Positions 58,648 to 64,000 of a DNA stretch of 64,000 nucleotides are shown here, piece after piece. The notes beneath the pieces are model-generated. The model had not been told where the DNA came from and made no database searches. It was given only the letters and a program-made list of their open reading frames with translations. The position numbers and the translations under genes were made by a program. Within the stretch, counting starts at the first letter, position 1; every line of letters starts with the position of its first letter. Origin of the DNA: Brucella cytisi (GTDB lineage: Bacteria > Pseudomonadota > Alphaproteobacteria > Rhizobiales > Rhizobiaceae); contig JAAVLQ010000001.1 in NCBI GenBank assembly GCA_012103075.1, positions 1,302,001-1,366,000 of the forward strand, in the 5' to 3' direction.

Positions 58648-59112
58648 ATGACCGACACGATCGACAGCCGCCTCAAAAATCTGGGTATATCTATCCCGGA
58701 GGCCGCAGCACCCGCCGCAAACTACGTTCCTTTTGCGCAAAGCGGTTCTCTGCTTCTCACATCTGGCCAGCTTCCGCTGGAAGGCGGCAAGCTTGTCCAC
58801 ACGGGGCAGATTGGTGATGAGCTGACGGTTGCGCACGGACAAGCGGCTGCACGCGCCTGTGCTGTCAACATCCTTGCCCGGGCAAAGGCTGCTCTTGGTG
58901 ACCTTGGCCGCATCAAGCGGATTGTGAAGATTACCGCCTTCGTGGCTTCCACACCTGATTTCGTGGAACAGCACCTTGTGGCCAATGGCGCCTCCGATCT
59001 CCTCGTGGCGGTTCTCGGCGACGCTGGCAAACATGCCCGCTCGGCTGTTGGTGTTGCGAGCCTACCCCTCAATGCACCTGTTGAAATAGAAGCGATCATC
59101 GAGGTTGCCTGA
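58648..59112 (+). CDS. RidA family protein
   Basis: Enamine/imine deaminase fold of the YjgF/RidA group (154 residues, intact). Starts MTDTIDSRLKNLGISIPEAAAP; LLLTSGQLPLEGGK, VKITAFVAST and the C-terminal ARSAVGVASLPLNAPVEIEAI are typical, with the conserved Arg in ARSAVGV. Belongs to the RidA subfamily with slightly longer chains. First gene of an operon with the phosphodiesterase, whose ATG follows the stop at once. Confidence 0.88.
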   Translation: MTDTIDSRLKNLGISIPEAAAPAANYVPFAQSGSLLLTSGQLPLEGGKLVHTGQIGDELTVAHGQAAARACAVNILARAKAALGDLGRIKRIVKITAFVASTPDFVEQHLVANGASDLLVAVLGDAGKHARSAVGVASLPLNAPVEIEAIIEVA

Positions 59113-59113
59113 C

Positions 59114-59839
59114 ATGACTTCCATCGACTGGATCAAGAAGCGTCCTGTTGCTCATCGCGGATTGCACGATCTCAATAAAGAGCGCTGGGAAAACACTCTT
59201 TCAGCGTTCGAAGCAGCAGCAAAGGCGGGTTTCGCTATCGAATGCGATGTGCATCTCACAATTGACGGCGGCGTTGTGGTCTTTCATGACGATGAACTGA
59301 AGCGCCTTGTCGGTCGCGAAGGCTACATCAGCGATCTGACACTGAAGGAAGCCACCGCACTGAAGATTGGCGGCACCGCCGATCATGTGCCGACGCTTCG
59401 TCAAATGCTTGATCTGGTCGATGGTCGCGTTCCCCTCGTTATCGAGCTGAAGGGTATCGAAGGTAAAGATGACGGTCTGGTTGCCGCCGTTGCCAAAGAA
59501 CTGGCGTCCTATAAGGGCGAAGCCGCGATCATGTCTTTCGATCACCACCTGATCCGCCGTTTTGCGGCAGATGCACCGGGAATTCCCGGCGGTCTAACAG
59601 CCGAAGGTACACGCAGGGAAGACTATGAAAGACATTTCTCCATGCTGGCGCATGGCATCTCCTTCGTCTCCTATAATGTGCATCACCTGCCCAACCCGTT
59701 CGTCACCTTCGTTCGGGAGAAATTGCAAATGCCTGTGATCAGCTGGACAGTGAGGGATCGGGAAATGCAGAAACATAGCGATCTCAATGTCGACCAGATC
59801 ACGTTCGAGGGCTTTGATCCACGCGCCCTCGTGGCTTGA
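59114..59839 (+). CDS. Glycerophosphodiester phosphodiesterase
   Basis: Cleaves glycerophosphodiesters to glycerol-3-phosphate and alcohol; cytosolic form (no signal peptide). Intact, 241 residues. Catalytic motif HRGLHDLNKERWENTLSAFEAAAKAG, then ECDVHLTIDGGVVVFHDDEL, with ELKG, and VISWTVRDREMQKH near the end. Begins two bases after the RidA stop. The closest named gene would be ugpQ, but nothing in context says this. Confidence 0.9.
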   Translation: MTSIDWIKKRPVAHRGLHDLNKERWENTLSAFEAAAKAGFAIECDVHLTIDGGVVVFHDDELKRLVGREGYISDLTLKEATALKIGGTADHVPTLRQMLDLVDGRVPLVIELKGIEGKDDGLVAAVAKELASYKGEAAIMSFDHHLIRRFAADAPGIPGGLTAEGTRREDYERHFSMLAHGISFVSYNVHHLPNPFVTFVREKLQMPVISWTVRDREMQKHSDLNVDQITFEGFDPRALVA

Positions 59840-59865
59840 CGACAACACGCCGAACGCCGCAAAAT

Positions 59866-61082
59866 ATGTGCGATAACGGCAAAGGAATAGCGGTGAACGA
59901 CGAAGATCCGCAGAATGAGCAAAGCTTTGTTCTCCGTGTCGTTGAGAATATCAGCGAATTCACGGCAGACGAATGGAACAGTCTTGTCGGGGCTTCCCGG
60001 CAGGACGCGCATTACAATCCCTTCATTACTCGCACTTCCTGCTGGCTCTGGAAGAATCAGGCTCGGTTTCACGAAAAGCGGGCTGGCTTCCGCGCCATTT
60101 GCGCCTTGAAGATGATCAGGGCCACCTCATCGGAGCCGTGCCGAACTATCTCAAGGGGCATAGTCAGGGGAGAATATGTCTTCGACCATGGATGGGCTGA
60201 TGCTTTCGAGCGCGCCGGTGGTCGATACTATCCAAAATTTCAGGCCGCAGTGCCGTTTACACCGGCTACTGGCCCGCGCCTCCTCAATCACATTGCCTAT
60301 GAAAGCGAAACCGTTCGACTGGCGCTGGCTGGCGGACTGCGGGAACTGGCTGATCAATCCGGCGTCTCATCAGCGCATGTCACATTTGCACTACCGGGTG
60401 AGATCATCGCGCTTGAGCGCGCAGGGTTTCTTCATCGCAAAGATCAGCAGTTTCACTTTAAAAACAATGGCTTTAAAAGCTACGATGATTTTCTGAATGA
60501 GCTGGTATCTCGGAAACGCAAGGCGTTAAAGAAGAACGACGTGAAGCCTTGTCGGATGGTATCGAAATCGACTGGTTGACCGGCAGCGACCTCAGGGAAT
60601 CCGTCTGGGACGACTTCTTCGCGTTTTATACGGATACCGGTAGCCGCAAATGGGGACGGCCCTATCTGAACAGGCAGTTCTTTTCGCGGATCGGCGAAAC
60701 CATGGCGGAAGACATTCTGCTCGTCATGGCCAAACGCAACGGACATTACATTGCCGGTGCAATCAACTTCATCGGTGGTGATACACTTTTCGGCCGTCAT
60801 TGGGGCTGCATCGAAGATCACCCATACCTGCATTTCGAGGTTTGCTATCATCAGGCAATCGATTTTGCGATTGATCGAAAGCTCAGCGTCGTGGAAGCCG
60901 GAGCACAGGGCGAGCATAAAATCGCCCGCGGTTATGTGCCGGTAACAACCCATTCAGCGCATTATATTGCCCATGAAGGCTTTCGGAACGCCGTACGCGA
61001 CTATCTCGATCATGAACGTCGCGAAGTCGAACAGATTCAGGACGCCCCGGAAGAACACTCGCCATTCAGGGATGCGCTCTGA
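59866..61082 (+). CDS. FemAB-like GNAT N-acyltransferase (PF04339 type), frameshifted
   Basis: Family sometimes labelled peptidogalycan biosynthesis protein; function not settled. Motifs: [21 protein letters not shown], then [70 protein letters not shown] ([17 protein letters not shown]) and [20 protein letters not shown]. Three indels near 60050, 60170 and 60545. A GTG at 59893 ([10 protein letters not shown]) is a possible alternative start to the ATG. Follows the phosphodiesterase gene by 26 bases. Confidence 0.85.
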
Positions 61083-61096
61083 TTGTTTGTTTTGAC

Positions 61097-61139
61097 GCGC
61101 ATCTCATCCGAAAGCCGCTTCACACCTTTCGGGATGCGC
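61097..61139. repeat. Intergenic palindrome, GCGCATC...GATGCGC type
   Basis: Arms GCGCATCTCATCCGAAAG and CTTTCGGGATGCGC, imperfect in one arm. Same design as the palindromes at 15728, 26179 and 55533. Lies between the FemAB-like gene and the HIT gene. Confidence 0.65.
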
Positions 61140-61215
61140 TCGCTCTATCCACCTTGCCTAACGCGACTTGATACGGTCTGATCCTGTCAAACATTTTCGC
61201 ATTGGAGAGAATCGC

Positions 61216-61638
61216 ATGTCCGCCACCTATGACGACAACAATATCTTCGCCAAAATTCTGCGCGGCGAAATCCCGTCCACCCGTGTTTACGAAACCGATG
61301 ACGTCGTTGCTTTCATGGATGTGATGCCGCAAGGCACGGGCCACACGCTGGTTGTGCCAAAGACTGCTTCCCGCAATCTGCTCGATGCCAAGCCGGAAAC
61401 CCTCGCGAATGTTGTTCAAGTGGTGCAGAAAATCGCGCAGGCAGTGAAGAAGGCATTCAATGCCGATGGCGTAACCGTCATGCAGTTCAACGAACCGGCA
61501 TCCGGCCAGACCGTCTATCATCTGCACTTTCATGTGATCCCGCGCTTTGAAGGCGTGGCGCTCAAGCCCCATACCGGACAGATGGAAGACGCAGCGGTTC
61601 TTTCCGCAAACGCTGAAAAGATTCGTGCAGCGCTCTGA
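61216..61638 (+). CDS. HIT family protein (Hint-type)
   Basis: Nucleoside phosphoramidase/hydrolase fold, 140 residues, intact. Starts MSATYDDNNIFAKILRGEIP; the histidine triad is YHLHFHVIPRF near residue 100. A GGAGAG ribosome-binding site stands ahead of the ATG. Converges with azlD, with a 14-base gap. Confidence 0.92.
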   Translation: MSATYDDNNIFAKILRGEIPSTRVYETDDVVAFMDVMPQGTGHTLVVPKTASRNLLDAKPETLANVVQVVQKIAQAVKKAFNADGVTVMQFNEPASGQTVYHLHFHVIPRFEGVALKPHTGQMEDAAVLSANAEKIRAAL

Positions 61639-61652
61639 TAAGACTCACACTT

Positions 61653-62002
61653 TCAAAGTGTAAGCAGGCCGATTACCAGCAGGATTTCCGCAACGAGCAC
61701 GCCGACGAGCAATCGCTTACCGGTAGTGAGAAAGGCGGCAAATCCTGCCGCAGCGGAACCAGCGCGGAGCCAGAGCGGCGAATTGGCCAGTTCTCCATTA
61801 GGATAGAGAATAAGCTGCGCGATAACGCCTGCAACCAGCGCAGTTGCGACGCAGCGCACGAAAAAACGAGAACTTCTGAATCCTCCCGCACGCGCCCACC
61901 AACCAGCACCCCCATCAGCCGAAACAGATAGGTTGGAAGCGCTCCAGCCGGGAGGATAAATAGAAACGGCCACCACCGGGTCGAAAAGCTGTCCCAGTTC
62001 AT
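61653..62002 (-). CDS. AzlD branched-chain amino acid export subunit, frameshifted
   Basis: Small four-helix partner of AzlC: MNWDSFSTRWWPFLFILPAG, then a frame change near 61870, CVATALVAGVIAQLILYP, and LLVGVLVAEILLVIGLLTL at the end. The ATG overlaps the azlC stop by four bases. Corrected length about 116 residues. Regulator not in the window. Confidence 0.8.
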
Positions 62003-62760
62003 TCAGTTGCCCCCACCGATACGCGGCGCATCCGGTGAAAACCAAATGCTATCAGCCCACCGAGAACCCCCGTGATCAGCAGGTCATATCCGGGAGCCAG
62101 ATGATGAAATATGGGGAACAGAACGATCCCGGAAATCATTGCGACCTGCCCTGCCCTTTCTCTGGCTGAACGCCAGAGCGACGTCAGAAAATACATCGGC
62201 GTCAGCATGAAAAGTGCCGCGAAAACAATTGGCGGAAAAGACGTCGATAACGAATAGACGATAGCAACGACAATTGCATTGGTTCCCACCAGAACCATAC
62301 CGATCCCCGCAAAATAGCTCGTCCGCATATCACGCGGGATCTTGCGCAGCTCCTCCATGGCCATGACCCGGGCGGTGACGGCAACGAAATGACACAGAGC
62401 AGCGAGCGTCAGTTTTCGCGTTTTCGGTCCCTGCAACTCGGGAAGCAGCGCGACCACCATTGGCATCAAACGCACGGACGAAAGTCCCACTGCGAGAGCC
62501 GCGGCAGGCAAAGCCACACCTGCACTGATCGCTCCGATCAGAACGACCTTTGCCGGAAGCGCCCAGATGGTCAGAGTCATAAAGACGGCTTGAACAACGG
62601 TGATGCCGCTTTCAATTGCCAGTCCCGCAAAACCGATAAACGAACTCATCAACAATAGAGCTGGAATACTGCCAATGCGTGTGCAGCCGCGCAAGAACCA
62701 TCGCAGGTGACGATGGTCTTCTGAATTTTGCTCAGGATAATCGGAATGAATCGGTGGCAT
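61999..62760 (-). CDS. AzlC family branched-chain amino acid exporter large subunit
   Basis: Polytopic membrane protein (253 residues, intact), AzlC/YgaZ family, exporting branched-chain amino acids or analogues. Helices include IPALLLMSSFIGFAGLAIE, AVFMTLTIWALPAKVVLIGAI, and LLITGVLGGLIAFGFH. SSFIGFAGLA and SSVRLMPMVVALLPEL are family features. Coupled to the azlD gene by a four-base overlap. Confidence 0.88.
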   Translation of the reverse strand: MPPIHSDYPEQNSEDHRHLRWFLRGCTRIGSIPALLLMSSFIGFAGLAIESGITVVQAVFMTLTIWALPAKVVLIGAISAGVALPAAALAVGLSSVRLMPMVVALLPELQGPKTRKLTLAALCHFVAVTARVMAMEELRKIPRDMRTSYFAGIGMVLVGTNAIVVAIVYSLSTSFPPIVFAALFMLTPMYFLTSLWRSARERAGQVAMISGIVLFPIFHHLAPGYDLLITGVLGGLIAFGFHRMRRVSVGATE

Positions 62761-62862
62761 GGAGTCACGTTAGAGCAAGGTCCGAGCAAGTTGCACCCGG
62801 TTTTACCACTCAGATCGGAAAACCTCAGTTTTCCTTCACACCAGCCTCATGCTCACAACAAA

Positions 62863-62883
62863 ACGGCCCTCAGAGAGGGCCGT
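62863..62883 (-). terminator. Terminator of clpA
   Basis: Perfect nine-base stem ACGGCCCTC/GAGGGCCGT, three-base loop, followed by TTTGTTG on the minus strand. Twelve bases after the clpA stop. Confidence 0.85.
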
Positions 62884-62895
62884 TTCGCTTGCTTG

Positions 62896-64000
62896 TTACT
62901 TCTTACGTGGCACTTTCGGCACCGAAGATTTGGCCGCCGAGGACTTCGGGGAAGATTTCGGCGCCGGTTCGGCCTTGCCCGCCAGCACCTTCTCCTTCTC
63001 TGCCTTCTTCGGCGCAGCCTTCTTGCGTTGCAGCTGCTTCTTCTCAGCCGGAATATCCTTCTTCGGACTTACCGGCTTATCAGCCACGCTTTCCAGCGAA
63101 AGATCGGTCTTGCCGTCCGGTTTCGTCACGACGTCCACACGGACTGTGCCACCATGCTTGAGTTTTCCGAAGAGCACCTCATCAGCCAATGGCTTCTTGA
63201 TGTGTTCTGGATAACCCGGGCAAGCGGACGTGCGCCCATGCGCTCGTCGTAACCCTTGTCAGCAAGCCGGGGCGATTGCGCCTTCGGTCAGTTCAAAGGT
63301 CACGCCGCGCTCAGCAAGCTGTGCTTCAAGCTGAAGCACAAACTTCTGCACAACCTGATGAATGACCGGAACCGGCAACGGACCGAACGGAATGATCGCA
63401 TCCAGTCGGTTACGGAACTCAGGCGTGAACAAGCGGTTGATCGCTTCCATGTCATCGCCTTCGCGACGCGTGGAACCGAAGCCGATTGCTGCCTTCGCCA
63501 TATCCGATGCACCGGCATTGGTGGTCATGATCAGGATCACATTGCGGAAGTCGATCTTCTTGCCGTTGTGATCGGTCAGCGAGCCATGATCCATTACCTG
63601 CAACAAGATGTTGAACAGATCGGGGTGTGCCTTCTCGATCTCATCAAGCAGCAGCACGCAATGCGGATGCTGATCGACGCCATCGGTCAGGAGTCCGCCC
63701 TGATCGAAGCCAACATAGCCGGGAGGCGCACCGATGAGCCGCGATACGGTGTGACGTTCCATATATTCCGACATATCGAAACGCAGGAGTTCCACGCCCA
63801 ACGAACTTGCCAGCTGTTTGGCGACTTCCGTCTTGCCGACGCCGGTCGGGCCGGAGAACAGGTAAGAGCCGATTGGCTTGTCCGGTTCGCGCAATCCCGC
63901 ACGGGGGCGAGCTTGATCGACGCTGACAGCGCTTCGATGGCCAGATCCTGACCGTAAACGACACGCTTCAGTTCAGCATCCAGATGCGAGAGAACCTGTT
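62896..64000 (-). CDS. clpA: ATP-dependent Clp protease ATPase ClpA, C-terminal part, frameshifted
   Basis: Unfoldase partner of ClpP, N-terminal half outside the window. Second AAA+ module: [21 protein letters not shown] (Walker A), [13 protein letters not shown] (Walker B), [25 protein letters not shown] (arginine finger region) and the D2-small region. Indels near 63905, 63265 and 63205. The last 60 residues, rich in Lys, Pro and Ala ([19 protein letters not shown]), form a basic tail not present in the E. coli protein. Confidence 0.93.

Overview
The window is an ordinary stretch of chromosomal core genome from an alphaproteobacterium of the order Hyphomicrobiales (Rhizobiales), most likely family Brucellaceae (Brucella/Ochrobactrum group). 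The grounds are gene order (rpsB-tsf-pyrH-frr-uppS-cdsA-rseP-bamA-lpxD-fabZ-lpxA-lpxI-lpxB, then gltA, gltX, comEC, lexA), an E1-beta pyruvate dehydrogenase subunit with an N-terminal lipoyl domain, a DUF1849/EipB periplasmic protein whose two cysteines fall at positions 69 and 278, a dusB-ntrB-ntrC operon, and a GAAC-N7-GAAC SOS box before lexA. I see no prophage, insertion sequence, integron, CRISPR array, toxin or secretion locus, and no undescribed multi-gene system.

Layout from left to right. 1-7.2 kb (minus strand): a metallo-beta-lactamase-fold hydrolase cut by the window edge, tatD, metG, holB, tmk, dacA and an RlpA-like SPOR lipoprotein. 7.4-9.4 kb: a tiny membrane peptide gene with its own terminator, a diacylglycerol-kinase-family lipid kinase, tRNA-Gly(CCC), a secreted PepSY-like protein and a small membrane protein. 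9.4-13.1 kb: nitrogen control operon dusB-ntrB-ntrC. 13.2-15.7 kb (plus): ispDF, pncC/cinA C-domain and a short-chain dehydrogenase. 15.8-24.6 kb (minus): pyruvate dehydrogenase and lipoate region (ratA-like, lipA, small membrane protein, lpdA, GNAT, pdhC, pdhB, pdhA, ftsB, DUF1428). 24.8-31.4 kb (minus): eno, kdsA, pyrG, an L,D-transpeptidase, secG and tpiA. 31.7-38.1 kb (plus): ppiD, trpD, trpC, moaC, moeA, lexA. 38.2-40.7 kb (minus): comEC. 41.0-44.0 kb (plus): gltX and gltA. 44.0-57.5 kb (minus): the lipid A, outer-membrane and translation supercluster lpxB to rpsB. 57.7-64 kb: eipB (minus), ridA, a glycerophosphodiester phosphodiesterase, a FemAB-like N-acyltransferase and a HIT protein (plus), then azlD, azlC and the 3' part of clpA (minus).

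The most striking property is technical. Well over half of the protein genes are broken by one or more single-base insertions or deletions, often in short homopolymer runs, including genes that cannot be dispensable (metG, gltX, tsf, bamA, lpxA, lpxD, eno, pyrG, gltA). In each case the protein continues in another frame with its conserved sequence. This is best read as uncorrected indel errors in the assembly, not pseudogenisation, so the genes are given here as full-length loci with the approximate positions of the frame changes. Several point differences at invariant positions (pyrH start codon ACG, RlpA W to R, PncC P to A) should be judged in the same light.

Functionally the genes link central carbon flow (eno, pyruvate dehydrogenase, gltA, tpiA) with envelope construction (kdsA, lpx genes, bamA, rseP, uppS, dacA, RlpA, L,D-transpeptidase, EipB), translation (rpsB, tsf, frr, metG, gltX), nitrogen sensing and the SOS response. 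Terminators are clear at many operon ends, and palindromic intergenic repeats are scattered through the gaps.
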